Assembly (NCBI RefSeq): GCF_023168145.1
Contig: NZ_BQYK01000001.1
Location: forward strand, 15,239 to 79,238
Reading direction: 5' to 3'
Length of the DNA: 64,000 nt
Origin: Sporosarcina sp. NCCP-2222
GTDB lineage: Bacteria; Bacillota; Bacilli; Bacillales_A; Planococcaceae
Shown: one piece after another, positions 51,647 to 61,022 of the stretch
Layout of the letters: the number at the start of each line of letters is the position of its first letter
Numbering within the stretch: position 1 is the stretch's first letter
Translations under genes and position numbers: made by a program
Notes under the pieces: model-generated
Seen by the model: the letters and a program-made list of their open reading frames with translations, nothing else
Databases searched by the model: none
Told to the model about the DNA's origin: nothing

Positions 51647-52870
51647 ATGCGGACGTATAATGAAAAAATAAGTATTTATCATGGAATGGCGTCAACGATT
51701 GCGTTGAACTTTTCCAACAATTTCTTTCCAATTTTCGCCATTACCATTTTAGGGGCGACCAATTACCAGGTTGGGCTAATCAGTTCCCTTCCTCCGCTCA
51801 TGGCACTGCTTATGACTATTCCAGCCGCTATCTTGCTGAATCGAGCTATTGCACAGAAAAAACTCGTTGCGATGTCGGTTTTGCTTGCACGGCTGTTGTT
51901 CATTTTGATTATTATGACGGTTTATTTCCCTAACCCTTCGCAAGCTTGGATTTTCCTTGTCATTATTGCACTTATGAGTTTGCCGAATACTGTGGCGAAC
52001 ATTGGTTGGCAGACGTTTATCAGCGGGTTGGTCGACGAATCAAATCGCGGCTCTTTTTTTAGTGACCGTAATCGGCTTCTAACGATTGTGGGACTGGTAT
52101 CTACCCTGCTGATCGGATTGATCATGAAAGATGCATCATCGAATGCGACCGCGTACCAAGTACTCTTCGGAATCGCTTTTTGCTTCGGTTTGCTGGAAGT
52201 CTTTCTGCTTCTGAAACATGAGGAACCTGTTGTAAAAAAAGAAGGATCGATGAAGAAAAACAAAACAATGGATTGGTCTATTTTCCGGCACTCAAATTAT
52301 GTTTGGTTTTTGATCGCTGCTTTATTTTTCAACTTTGCCTGGCAAATGGCATGGGGAATTTTTAATATTTATCATGTCCGGGTTGTCGGAGCGACCATTT
52401 TTTGGATCAGTATGTTCTCGGTCGGCAGCATGCTTGCTCAGTTTCTTTCCTTTCCTCTTTGGAAAAAATGGGCGGAGAGGCAGTCGAATACGTTGGTCTT
52501 TGTGTACGCTGCCATTGGGATGGCAACCACGCCATTTTTGACAGTGCTGTCTACAAATTTGTACTACATTACTCTTATCCAGACATCATCCGGCTTTTTC
52601 CTCGCTGGTGTTGTGTTGCTATTGTTCAATCTCCTGTTAGAACAATCGCCTGAACAGGTGAGAACCTATTGCATTACAACTTATAATGTATTGCTTTCAC
52701 TTGTTGCGTTTATTGCACCGCAAATCGGTATTTGGCTTTTGGAACATCTGGGTGTCGATATGGCCATGTATATTAACTCTGCACTTCGATTCCTCAGTGC
52801 AGCATTATTCTTTGTCGTATCGAAGCGCTACGCCAAACAGAAAACGTCCGTATTGCCGAAAATCCACTAA
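51647..52870 (+). CDS. MFS transporter
   Basis: About 407 residues, twelve helices. The N-terminal helix pair ends in RAIAQKKLVAMSVLLARLLF and the loop VDESNRGSFFSDRNRLL lies between helices 4 and 5; the C-terminal half begins after a basic cytosolic loop (KKEGSMKKNKTMDWSIF). It resembles uncharacterised Bacillus exporters. ATG at 51647 has GGAGAT five bases upstream. Substrate unknown. Confidence 0.85.
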   Translation: MRTYNEKISIYHGMASTIALNFSNNFFPIFAITILGATNYQVGLISSLPPLMALLMTIPAAILLNRAIAQKKLVAMSVLLARLLFILIIMTVYFPNPSQAWIFLVIIALMSLPNTVANIGWQTFISGLVDESNRGSFFSDRNRLLTIVGLVSTLLIGLIMKDASSNATAYQVLFGIAFCFGLLEVFLLLKHEEPVVKKEGSMKKNKTMDWSIFRHSNYVWFLIAALFFNFAWQMAWGIFNIYHVRVVGATIFWISMFSVGSMLAQFLSFPLWKKWAERQSNTLVFVYAAIGMATTPFLTVLSTNLYYITLIQTSSGFFLAGVVLLLFNLLLEQSPEQVRTYCITTYNVLLSLVAFIAPQIGIWLLEHLGVDMAMYINSALRFLSAALFFVVSKRYAKQKTSVLPKIH

Positions 52871-52872
52871 CC

Positions 52873-52909
52873 AAAAAAGAGAACCCGCAATTTTACGGGT
52901 TCTCTTTTT
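52873..52909. terminator. Bidirectional terminator
   Basis: AGAGAACCCG/CGGGTTCTCT with a seven-base loop and T runs; it overlaps the end of the converging DUF2512 gene. Confidence 0.9.
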
Positions 52910-53411
52910 CATTTTCTTTTTTCATTTTTTCTCGTTTTTCATGAGCTCGGCGCATTTCGTCCATATCAAACTCCTCACCGAATTCTGCCCGCAAATTTCT
53001 GTCATAATCAAAGTACGGATGATTATCAGCCCATGGTTCTGAGTTCGTCTCTTGATCAAATACACTGGTTGCCATATAGCGGTGGAAAGCAAGCTCGCCT
53101 AATGCGAGTACTGCACTGCTTATGAGGGATATGAGCAAATGCCCGTCTGTAGCTGGAAACAGAAAGAAGCCCATCACCCAAATAATAACTGCACTAAGTA
53201 TAAAATCTCCTGCTGCAGCCAGCGGGTTTCCGAGAAAAGGCATGACAAAAATATCTGCTGCATAACCTATTCCTGTTACAACGATGCTGATCAAAAGAGT
53301 ACTCACAATAGGGACGTTATAAATGCCAGTCAAGATGATCCAAAGAATAGCAAGAGTCATGAGCCATTTGACAAAAAAACCTTTTACATAACTGCCTTCT
53401 CCTGAATACAT
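52893..53411 (-). CDS. DUF2512 membrane protein (YndM-like)
   Basis: 172 residues; four helices in the first 110 residues (VKGFFVKWLMTLAILWII, ISIVVTGIGYAADIFVMP, VIIWVMGFFLF, SLISSAVLALGE), then a charged cytosolic tail ending in KREKMKKENEKENP. Matches the DUF2512 group of spore-forming Bacillales. GGGAGG precedes ATG. Function unknown. Confidence 0.85.
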   Translation of the reverse strand: MYSGEGSYVKGFFVKWLMTLAILWIILTGIYNVPIVSTLLISIVVTGIGYAADIFVMPFLGNPLAAAGDFILSAVIIWVMGFFLFPATDGHLLISLISSAVLALGELAFHRYMATSVFDQETNSEPWADNHPYFDYDRNLRAEFGEEFDMDEMRRAHEKREKMKKENEKENP

Positions 53412-53619
53412 AATACAATCTCCTCCCTATTAGATAGGCTGTCCATTCTCCCACTTTTTATCCATTGTTTATGCCATTTAAAAACAGAAACAATAAAAAT
53501 CGACTTATATGAAAAAATAAAATTTAATCTCAAAATAAGTCTATATACTTAAATAAAACTAGGTAAATTTAATCAAATTCTTATTGATTTTACTGAATAT
53601 GTTGCAGTACACTGTACCT

Positions 53620-53640
53620 AATGATAGCGTCACTATCATT
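53620..53640. promoter_or_regulatory. Candidate TetR-type operator of the dehydrogenase operon
   Basis: Perfect inverted repeat AATGATAG-N5-CTATCATT, 21 bases, 40 bases before the dehydrogenase ATG. TTGATT with TACACT 18 bases later (ending near 53612) could be the promoter, which puts the operator over the transcription start. The TetR gene at 56449 is a candidate repressor. Confidence 0.6.
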
Positions 53641-53680
53641 TATAAAAAAACTAGAATAGTAAAGAATTGGGGGATTAATT

Positions 53681-55348
53681 ATGCCTGCAAATAGACCGGC
53701 AACATGGGATCATGAAGTTGATGTCGTCGTACTCGGTACTGGAGGTGCTGCATTTGTCTCTGCTGTTTTGGCAGCAGATCAAGGTGCGGAAGTGTTAATG
53801 TTGGAAAAAACTCATCAAGTTGGCGGGACGACTGCATTTTCAGGTGGTGTACCTTGGATTCCGATGAACCGTTACATGAAAGAAGCAGGAATTGAGGATG
53901 ACCGTGAATCCGCTATTACATTCATTAAAAGACTCACGCAAGGTAAGGAGCCGGATCCAAAGTTTATCGATCTTTTCGTCGACAATGGCCACGTCATGAT
54001 CGACTATTTACATGAAAACACACCCGTTCGTTTTGCGACGCCAAAGGGCTATTCCGAATACTACGGACACCTTCCGGAAGCGTTGAAAAACGGTACGCGA
54101 TCATTAGATCCGGAACCATTCGACTTGAACCAAGTTGGCGAATGGGGGCCGCTCGTACGCCAAAACCCTGTATTTCCTCCACTCACACTAGCAGAAGGCG
54201 GCGCAGTAGGCGGTATTGATTTTATGAAAATTGCGGAGCGGATGGAAAACAATATTGTCACAATGGGCCGTTCACTGATTGGTGCATTATTAAAGGGTGC
54301 CCTTGAACGCGGCATTGATATCCAACTGAACACACCAGGTAAAGAGCTTGTCCTTGATGACGAAGGCAAGGTCATTGGAGTCGTTGCTGAAAAAGATGGA
54401 GAAAAAATCTTCATCGGAGCACGAAAAGGCGTCGTACTTGCTTCTGGTGGCTTTGAATGGAATCAGGAATTGATTAAAACATTCCTAAAAGGCCATGTCA
54501 CCCACCCAATGTCCCCTCCAGGAAACGAAGGCGACGGACTAATCATGGCAATGGAAGCGGGTGCCGCACTCGGCAACATGACGGAAGCTTGGTATTATCC
54601 GACAATGCAAGATCCGACGTTCGAGTATGAAGACCATGTTATGAATCAGACAGGCGGCGGGCGTTTTGGCCCGAATAGCATTATCGTGAACAAGCACGGA
54701 AAACGTTTTGCACACGAGGGCACTACATACAATGATCTACCTCGTTCGTTCTTCGAGTACGATCCTGTCGCACTTGAATATCCGAACGAAGCGCCAAACT
54801 GGATGATCTTTGATCAACAATTGAAGGATTCCCAGATGATTATCACGATGATGCCTGGCGAAGAGGCTCCTGAATGGGTCGATCGTGCAGATTCCTTACG
54901 TGAGCTGGCGGAGAAAATCGGTGTTAACCCAGACGGTTTGGAAGCTTCAGTTGCCCGATGGAATGAGCATGTGGAAAACGGTGTAGATCCAGACTTCCAT
55001 CGTGGGACAACCCACTTCGAGAACATTCTTGGAGGCGGTGGAAACGCGGAAGCGAACCTAGGAAAGATTGAAAAAGGTCCTTTCTATGCGATACCTGTCC
55101 ATCTCGGAGCACTTGGAACTAATGGCGGACCGCGCATCAATGAAAAAGGCGAAGTTATCAGCCTTCGCGGTAATGTGATTGATGGGCTGTACGCAGCGGG
55201 CAATGCCGCAATGGGTATTTTAGGTCCAGTCTACACAAGTGCTGGCGGAACTATCGGACCAGCCATGACAATGGGCTATATCGTCGGCAAAGAAGTTGGC
55301 GCCAAGGAAGCACGTGAAATCAAAGAAGCGGAAGCATTAGCATTATAA
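53681..55348 (+). CDS. FAD-dependent dehydrogenase, 3-ketosteroid-delta1-dehydrogenase-like
   Basis: 555 residues. The FAD-binding motif VVVLGTGGAAFVSAVLAADQGAEVLMLEK lies at residues 15-44 and GGTTAFSGG is the flavin loop. The C-terminal PVYTSAGGTIGPAMTMGYI corresponds to the catalytic Tyr-xx-Gly region of KstD enzymes. Members oxidise 3-ketosteroids or related ring ketones. Steroid use by this organism is not shown; the substrate may be another cyclic ketone. The CoxG-like gene follows after 24 bases. Confidence 0.82.
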   Translation: MPANRPATWDHEVDVVVLGTGGAAFVSAVLAADQGAEVLMLEKTHQVGGTTAFSGGVPWIPMNRYMKEAGIEDDRESAITFIKRLTQGKEPDPKFIDLFVDNGHVMIDYLHENTPVRFATPKGYSEYYGHLPEALKNGTRSLDPEPFDLNQVGEWGPLVRQNPVFPPLTLAEGGAVGGIDFMKIAERMENNIVTMGRSLIGALLKGALERGIDIQLNTPGKELVLDDEGKVIGVVAEKDGEKIFIGARKGVVLASGGFEWNQELIKTFLKGHVTHPMSPPGNEGDGLIMAMEAGAALGNMTEAWYYPTMQDPTFEYEDHVMNQTGGGRFGPNSIIVNKHGKRFAHEGTTYNDLPRSFFEYDPVALEYPNEAPNWMIFDQQLKDSQMIITMMPGEEAPEWVDRADSLRELAEKIGVNPDGLEASVARWNEHVENGVDPDFHRGTTHFENILGGGGNAEANLGKIEKGPFYAIPVHLGALGTNGGPRINEKGEVISLRGNVIDGLYAAGNAAMGILGPVYTSAGGTIGPAMTMGYIVGKEVGAKEAREIKEAEALAL

Positions 55349-55372
55349 TTACAATAGAAAGAGTGAATGAAC

Positions 55373-55828
55373 ATGCCAAACGGAACACATACAGTAGAAT
55401 TGCAAGTACCTATCGAAAACATCTGGAACTTTGTAAGCGACATGAACAACTGGGCGCCTCTTGTTCCTGGATATATTGAGCACGAAATTTTAAGCGAAAA
55501 GCAATCTACATGGAAATTCAAAGGAGATTTGGGCTTTATGAAGAAAACCGTCAAGCTCCAAATTGACATTCTAGAGTGGATCGAACCATCAAAAGTCACA
55601 TTTGACTTGAAAGGCCTTTCCGATAATTTCACGGGTGGCGGCTATTTCGAAGCGGAAAAAATCACAGATGCAGCGACACGCATGACTGGTCATTTGGATA
55701 TTACGGCAGGTGGCATGATGGGTGCGATGATTAATACAATACTTAAGAATTTCGTGCCTGAAACCGCTCAACAGTTGACTGAAGCGATTGCTGGCAAAAT
55801 TAATGAAATTGAAGGCGTCACTGTCTAA
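55373..55828 (+). CDS. CoxG-like SRPBCC protein
   Basis: About 151 residues with the START/SRPBCC lipid-binding fold: VPIENIWNFVSDMNNWAPLVPGY at the N-terminus and a Gly-rich GGGYFEAEKITD middle, as in carbon monoxide dehydrogenase subunit G relatives. ATG at 55373 is nine bases from AAAGAG; 55367 is in frame but too close to it. No CO dehydrogenase genes are near; it probably binds the hydrophobic substrate of the upstream dehydrogenase (inference). Confidence 0.82.
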   Translation: MPNGTHTVELQVPIENIWNFVSDMNNWAPLVPGYIEHEILSEKQSTWKFKGDLGFMKKTVKLQIDILEWIEPSKVTFDLKGLSDNFTGGGYFEAEKITDAATRMTGHLDITAGGMMGAMINTILKNFVPETAQQLTEAIAGKINEIEGVTV

Positions 55829-55876
55829 CATTTCGAGTAGGATAACAAGTTTTGACTAGAGACTTAATTTCGAGTC

Positions 55877-55917
55877 AAAAAAGAGGGAAACCGATGCACA
55901 CCGGTTTCCCTCTTTTT
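55877..55917. terminator. Bidirectional terminator
   Basis: AGAGGGAAACCG pairs with CGGTTTCCCTCT, T runs both sides. Confidence 0.9.
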
Positions 55918-56428
55918 AATCGATTATATCCAACGAAAATTGCAATAGACGGCTAACCTCGCCTTTATACTCATCCATACCATTTCGGCTTACTTCCTGG
56001 AAATTTAACTTCTCCAGCATCCGGCGGGCACGTTGATTGGATTCATGTGTTTCTGCATGAAATGAACGGACTCCCCGTTCTTTCACGGCATACTCCATCA
56101 TTAACTGGGATGCCAAAACGCCGATCCCCTTTCCCCATATCATTCGATTACCGATAGCAATGCCCAATTCAGCGCTTTCCTCTTTGCCTATTACTAAATC
56201 AGCATAACCGATTAATTGATCTTCGTATTCCAATCCCAGTCGAATAAAGTCTTCAGAAATTCCTTCTACGCATCGTGTCCACCAGCTGAGCATCTCCTCA
56301 GGTTGCCGATTAATTTCCCAACCATTCGCCAAACAGAAGAGCTCATCACGGCTCCACTCTGTAACAGTTTCAAAATCCTCCATTGCCAATCGCCTTAAGG
56401 AAACTGCAGGACCTGTATGTATCTTCAT
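55916..56428 (-). CDS. GNAT N-acetyltransferase
   Basis: About 170 residues. AELGIAIGNRMIWGKGIGVLASQLMMEYA is the acetyl-CoA region and ETHESNQRARRMLEKLNF the C-terminal helix. GGGAG lies nine bases before ATG 56428. It may be cotranscribed with the TetR gene, whose stop it nearly touches. Confidence 0.87.
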   Translation of the reverse strand: MKIHTGPAVSLRRLAMEDFETVTEWSRDELFCLANGWEINRQPEEMLSWWTRCVEGISEDFIRLGLEYEDQLIGYADLVIGKEESAELGIAIGNRMIWGKGIGVLASQLMMEYAVKERGVRSFHAETHESNQRARRMLEKLNFQEVSRNGMDEYKGEVSRLLQFSLDIID

Positions 56429-56448
56429 TTTCCCATTCTCCCGTCCTT

Positions 56449-57072
56449 TCAATTCACTGGCTTCAAATAGTCGAGAAAGATATCCCGAATCCGCAAGGCC
56501 TGTTCAATCGGTAAAATGACCATATCCCCCATCTGGACACTTTCAAAGAAAGATAGCTTTCGTGTAAACAAGCCAAATATATTCGAGATGGCCCCAAGTG
56601 TTTCCGCATTTGCCACATCGGAACGAATGGAGCCGTCATGCTTGCCCTCCTCAATGATTTTTAAAATTACGTTGGTAATATTTGCGTACGCCTGGTGGTA
56701 GTCTGCGATATCCTCCAACGGTTCCTGCGCAAATGCCGCGTACGTCTCGAACGCCTCGAGCAACTTCATATCATTCCACAGCACGGAGTCACTCACTTTA
56801 ATGAAATGATTTAACAGCATTTCAAATTTCTCATAGCAGGTGCCTTCACTTTCGTAAATCCGATCAAAGGATGATAGCCTCTCTTGCAACAGCTTAACAA
56901 TAACCGAGATAATTAGTTTGTTTTTCTTCGGAAAATAACGGAAGACTGTGGCGACACCAAGTCCTGCTTCCTCTGCTACGTCCTGCATGGTGGCCCATTC
57001 AAACCCTTTTTCTACAAACACTTTATAAGCAGCTTGTAAAATTTGCACTGTTCGTTTCTCTTTGAAAGTCAT
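56449..57072 (-). CDS. TetR-family transcriptional regulator
   Basis: About 207 residues. HTH: ILQAAYKVFVEKGFEWATMQDVAEEAGLGVATVFRYFPKKNKLI. A helical ligand domain follows. The ATG at 57072 has AAAGGA ten bases upstream; longer in-frame starts lack one. It is the nearest regulator to the operator at 53620 and may control the dehydrogenase-CoxG operon, though both operon and regulator are separated by the GNAT gene. Confidence 0.87.
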   Translation of the reverse strand: MTFKEKRTVQILQAAYKVFVEKGFEWATMQDVAEEAGLGVATVFRYFPKKNKLIISVIVKLLQERLSSFDRIYESEGTCYEKFEMLLNHFIKVSDSVLWNDMKLLEAFETYAAFAQEPLEDIADYHQAYANITNVILKIIEEGKHDGSIRSDVANAETLGAISNIFGLFTRKLSFFESVQMGDMVILPIEQALRIRDIFLDYLKPVN

Positions 57073-57256
57073 CTTACTCATTCCTTTTGACCTATATATA
57101 CTTATCCTCCTATCATATCGCAACCACACCGTCTTGAACATCTACAACATCCGTCTTTTTCTTTGCATAAGTGAGACCCCTCAGCCAAGTTAGCAGTTTA
57201 TAAACCTATCGATTGGGTAAAGACGGAAGAATCAGCAAACGAAGGGATTGATCTTC

Positions 57257-57679
57257 ATGTTATTTTTAACAGAAACAGAACTGGAAGGTAAACAGGCGTA
57301 TTACGGGGAAATATGCGAACATTTTGGAGACCAGGGATTGATATTGGGAAATTGGGATTATGACCAAGGCTTATTTGATAAAATATTGTACAAACAGGGC
57401 GGTGTGACCATTTACTTACGTTGCCCATTCGATGTCATTCAAGGGGAACTCGATCAACAAGATGCCCTTCTGCTATTTAAAAAACCATTTATTATTAAGC
57501 ATATCCTTAATATTGGGCTCGACGAAGAAGAAAGCCCGGTTCTAACTGTGACTGGTTTGGAACAATTCCAGAAACCTGTCGACAAGGATGCCCCGATCGA
57601 GAAGAAATCCAGCTGGGCAGAAGATGGCGAGCAAGTGATTAGCAAAACACTTTCCGGCATGACTTTTGTGCCTATTTAA
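57257..57679 (+). CDS. YugN-like family protein
   Basis: About 140 residues, soluble, beta-rich. GLILGNWDYDQGLFDKILYKQGGVTIYLRCPFDVIQGELD is the core of the YugN-like family (PF08868), found in Bacillales. Start at 57257 with AGGGA upstream. Function unknown. Confidence 0.85.
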   Translation: MLFLTETELEGKQAYYGEICEHFGDQGLILGNWDYDQGLFDKILYKQGGVTIYLRCPFDVIQGELDQQDALLLFKKPFIIKHILNIGLDEEESPVLTVTGLEQFQKPVDKDAPIEKKSSWAEDGEQVISKTLSGMTFVPI

Positions 57680-57714
57680 GAATCAAGTTACTATCCCTGC
57701 TGTCAAATTATATT

Positions 57715-57756
57715 AAAAAAGCATTCCATCTTTCCATGGAAAGACGGAATGCTTTT
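57715..57756. terminator. Bidirectional terminator
   Basis: AAAAGCATTCC...TTTCCATGGAAA...GGAATGCTTTT, a nested perfect inverted repeat. Confidence 0.9.
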
Positions 57757-57769
57757 ACTTTATGTCTCT

Positions 57770-58186
57770 TCACCGAAAGATTCTTTTTAAGAAAAATAAA
57801 ATAAAGAAATGAAGAAGTCCTCCAACGATGCCATAAACAGCTGCTAGCAGGTACGTGAATGCCTCACTTGCTCCGAATACCCAAATTCCTGCAATACATC
57901 CTATAACTCCACCGCTACAAGCATAGCATATACCTTTCTTCCAAACTGACAGCGATTTACCTATATTAGAAAAGTCGATAAACAAGGAAATAGGAAAGAC
58001 TCCAACCAAAAAGATAGGAAAGGTAAAAATAGCAGCCAAGATGAACATTGATAAAAAGGTCCAGGAACTTTCCAATATTAGTTGAGAATAAAAAGAGAAG
58101 CACACGGCGAATAATACGGGTGATAAAAAGGAAGCAAACAGGTATATGGCAAAACGGTCGAATGTTTCCTTATATGCATTTTCCAT
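57770..58186 (-). CDS. Four-helix membrane protein of unknown function
   Basis: 138 residues, four strong helices, many Phe. Start at ATG 58186 with GGGGTAGAG upstream; the frame extends to 58366 but overlaps the divergent gene. No family recognised. Confidence 0.65.
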   Translation of the reverse strand: MENAYKETFDRFAIYLFASFLSPVLFAVCFSFYSQLILESSWTFLSMFILAAIFTFPIFLVGVFPISLFIDFSNIGKSLSVWKKGICYACSGGVIGCIAGIWVFGASEAFTYLLAAVYGIVGGLLHFFILFFLKRIFR

Positions 58187-58262
58187 AAACTCTACCCCCT
58201 GTTGTATGTTTACTATTTTCTCCTTCGGGAATTTAATACAAAAAATGACGAGGTGACTCATA

Positions 58263-58727
58263 TTGAAGGTAATCAGCAGGCTGGTAATCATCGGGATTCT
58301 GGCAGGCGTCCTACTTGCCGGTCTCTTGCAACTAGTGTATGTCGCCACGGGCAATAAAGCGTACACCCTCCTATATAATGTCGATTATATACCAATTCTA
58401 AGTAAATGGGAATCATATCCAATCATTGGAATTTCTTTTCATTTTGTCTTCTGTATCGCCAGTGTTGTCGGTCTTTATTTCATCCTGAGTTTGGTTCAAT
58501 TGGAAAAGCGCATACTCCCCTACTTTCTTACCTATACGGCGGGCAGCGGCATCCTATATTTCTTGACAGCCTTGTCCGATAAACCGCCTGCGGCCAATGA
58601 TGCGGAAGCCTGGCTTTATTGGACGCTCAGTCATGCGGCGTACAGCATACTTGTGGCTGAACTCGTCATTCATTGGCTCCATCGCCATAAATCACTTTCA
58701 GGTAAGACGCTCCATACGGAAACGTGA
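58263..58727 (+). CDS. Four-helix membrane protein of unknown function
   Basis: 154 residues with helices at about 6-27, 55-78, 86-105 and 118-140. TTG start with GAGGTGA six bases upstream. It is divergent from the membrane protein gene at 57770-58186. No family recognised. Confidence 0.68.
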   Translation: MKVISRLVIIGILAGVLLAGLLQLVYVATGNKAYTLLYNVDYIPILSKWESYPIIGISFHFVFCIASVVGLYFILSLVQLEKRILPYFLTYTAGSGILYFLTALSDKPPAANDAEAWLYWTLSHAAYSILVAELVIHWLHRHKSLSGKTLHTET

Positions 58728-58913
58728 ATTGTATTAAACATTTTCTGCTGCTACGGTGGCAGATTTTTTTATTTCGGTTTCCTCACTAATCATCTGCAAT
58801 AAATGGTAGACTAGTACAAGGATTAGGGAATGAATCTTCTGAATGTACATCCTGACACTACCCTTCTCTACATTTGAGAAGTTTCAACACACATTGAAAA
58901 GGAGGAAGAATAG

Positions 58914-59120
58914 ATGGCGGAACTCTGCCCGATCTGTCATGGCCCGAATCACTGTTGCAATAATCAGGATAAATCCATGGGATCGTGTTGGTGTACTGAA
59001 AAAACCTTTCCGGAAGGTGTTTTTTTGCTCGTGCCGGAAGAAGAAATTCGAAAGACTTGCATCTGCCAAACGTGTCTAGATAACTATATTCGCGACGAAG
59101 AGATGGAGTCGCATCGTTAA
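58914..59120 (+). CDS. Cysteine-rich CWC protein
   Basis: 68 residues with the CWC zinc-binding pattern CPICHGPNHCC...SCWC and then CICQTC, seven or more cysteines. AAAGGAGG precedes the ATG. These small proteins occur in many bacteria; function unknown. The ABC exporter gene starts 18 bases later, so they are probably cotranscribed. Confidence 0.85.
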   Translation: MAELCPICHGPNHCCNNQDKSMGSCWCTEKTFPEGVFLLVPEEEIRKTCICQTCLDNYIRDEEMESHR

Positions 59121-59138
59121 CTAAGAAAGGAATCAACC

Positions 59139-60848
59139 ATGCTCAAACAATTTTTCTCTTATTACAAACCACATCGGCGTTTATTCATCATCGACTTTTC
59201 AAGTGCTGTTTTCGTTGCATTGCTTGAATTGGCTTTCCCACTTGCAGTTCAGTGGTTCATCGATTCCCTGTTGCCCTCAGGCGATTGGGGACGGATTACG
59301 ACAGTCAGCATTCTATTGCTGCTTGTTTATTGCCTCAGCACTTTTCTGCAGTATATCGTCAGCTATCTTGGCCATAAACTCGGCATCAATATTGAGACGG
59401 ATATGCGGAGAGAATTGTTCGATCACGTTCAAAAACAATCGTTTCGTTTTTTTGATAATACAAAAACAGGCCATATTATGACTCGGATTACGACAGACCT
59501 TTTCGATATTGGTGAATTTGCACATCACGGACCGGAAGATGCATTCATCGTTGTGATGACCATCGCCGGGGCATTCGGCATTATGTATACTATTAATCCG
59601 GAACTTGCGTTAATCACGCTGGTCATGGTGCCTTTGCTTATCGTTATCGTCACCTATTGCAATAAGAAAATGAACGCTGCCTGGCATAATATGTATGGCA
59701 AAATAGCGGAAGTAAACGGCCGTGTCGAAGATTCTGTTTCGGGCTCTCGTGTTGTAAAATCTTTCACAAATGAAGATTTCGAGATGCAGCGTTTTAACCG
59801 GGACAACGGCAATTTCCGTTTAGCAAAACTGGTCGCTTATAAAGTCATGTCATGGACTACATCTTCCATTTATATGTCGACCCGACTTATGACACTCATC
59901 GTGCTTGTTGTAGGGGCTTGGTTCTTTATTAATGAAAAACTGACCTACGGTGAACTTGTCAGCTTTATACTTTTTGTGAATATATTAACGAAACCGATTG
60001 ACAAGATCAGTGCTCTTCTTGAATTGTATCCAAAAGGGATGGCAGGATTTTCTCGTTTTCAGGAGTTAATCAGCCAGGAGCCAGAAATTAAAGATGCTAC
60101 AGATGCGATTGATGTCCCTCATTTGAATGGAGATGTCAAACTGACTAATGTCACCTTTGGGTATGACAATAACAAACCAGTCTTGAATAATATCAGCCTA
60201 TCGATCAAAGCTGGACAAACAGTAGCGTTTGTTGGTCCGTCAGGTGCTGGTAAGACGACGATTTGTTCTCTCATTCCAAGATTTTATGATGTTAATGAGG
60301 GTCGAATTGAAATTGACGGGCTTGACATCCGTCGCATGACACAGAGATCTCTTCGCAGCCAAATCGGTATTGTTCAGCAAGATGTGTTCTTATTCACCGG
60401 AACAGTGAAGGAAAACATCGCCTATGGCCATCTTGCAGCTTCCGATGAAGAAATTTACGAAGCAGCTAAACGGGCTCATTTAGAAGAGTTCATTGCTAAT
60501 CTGCCGGATGGCTATGAAACACAAATCGGCGAACGGGGCCTAAAATTATCGGGCGGGCAGAAACAGCGTCTTGCCATCGCACGGATGTTCTTGAAAAATC
60601 CTCCGATCCTCATATTGGATGAAGCAACTTCTGCGCTCGATACAGAAACCGAACGGATTATTCAGCAGTCTCTCGAGGAATTGTCCGAAAACCGTACGAC
60701 GCTTGTCATTGCCCATCGTTTGACGACAATCCGGAATGCTGACCGGGTGATCGTAGTGACCCCGAACGGCATTGAAGAAGAAGGGACTTATTCAGAGCTT
60801 GTCGAACAGGGCGGGACATTTGCCCGCTTGCATGCGAATCAAGTTTAA
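59139..60848 (+). CDS. ABC transporter, fused membrane and ATPase domains
   Basis: 569 residues: six helices in residues 1-300, then the nucleotide-binding domain with Walker A GPSGAGKTT (about 365-373), signature LSGGQKQR (about 470), Walker B ILILDEATSALD and H-loop IAHR. This is the MsbA/Sav1866-like type IV exporter layout; a single half-transporter, so a homodimer is expected. Substrate (drug or lipid) unknown. Strong terminator follows. Confidence 0.95.
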   Translation: MLKQFFSYYKPHRRLFIIDFSSAVFVALLELAFPLAVQWFIDSLLPSGDWGRITTVSILLLLVYCLSTFLQYIVSYLGHKLGINIETDMRRELFDHVQKQSFRFFDNTKTGHIMTRITTDLFDIGEFAHHGPEDAFIVVMTIAGAFGIMYTINPELALITLVMVPLLIVIVTYCNKKMNAAWHNMYGKIAEVNGRVEDSVSGSRVVKSFTNEDFEMQRFNRDNGNFRLAKLVAYKVMSWTTSSIYMSTRLMTLIVLVVGAWFFINEKLTYGELVSFILFVNILTKPIDKISALLELYPKGMAGFSRFQELISQEPEIKDATDAIDVPHLNGDVKLTNVTFGYDNNKPVLNNISLSIKAGQTVAFVGPSGAGKTTICSLIPRFYDVNEGRIEIDGLDIRRMTQRSLRSQIGIVQQDVFLFTGTVKENIAYGHLAASDEEIYEAAKRAHLEEFIANLPDGYETQIGERGLKLSGGQKQRLAIARMFLKNPPILILDEATSALDTETERIIQQSLEELSENRTTLVIAHRLTTIRNADRVIVVTPNGIEEEGTYSELVEQGGTFARLHANQV

Positions 60849-60855
60849 ATCGACA

Positions 60856-60906
60856 AAAGTACCTATGGGAATTGGCCTTTAAAGGCAGCTCATAGGTACT
60901 TTCTTT
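60856..60906 (+). terminator. Terminator of the ABC exporter gene
   Basis: AAAGTACCTATG pairs perfectly with CATAGGTACTTT, followed by CTTTT. Confidence 0.85.
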
Positions 60907-61022
60907 TCTGCACAATGTTTTGTGAAACCGAGTTGAAAATGGATCGTATAATTACCAAGGGCAATCGGCTACGACTGATTGGGGTTAGGTCAGATCATGT
61001 TTGTATAGAGGGAGGTGGAAGG

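Noticed and set aside
54061..54414. 117-residue minus-strand ORF inside the FAD dehydrogenase gene, and similar frames elsewhere
   Set aside because: Codon-shadow frames of a well-supported gene, with no motifs and no ribosome sites.
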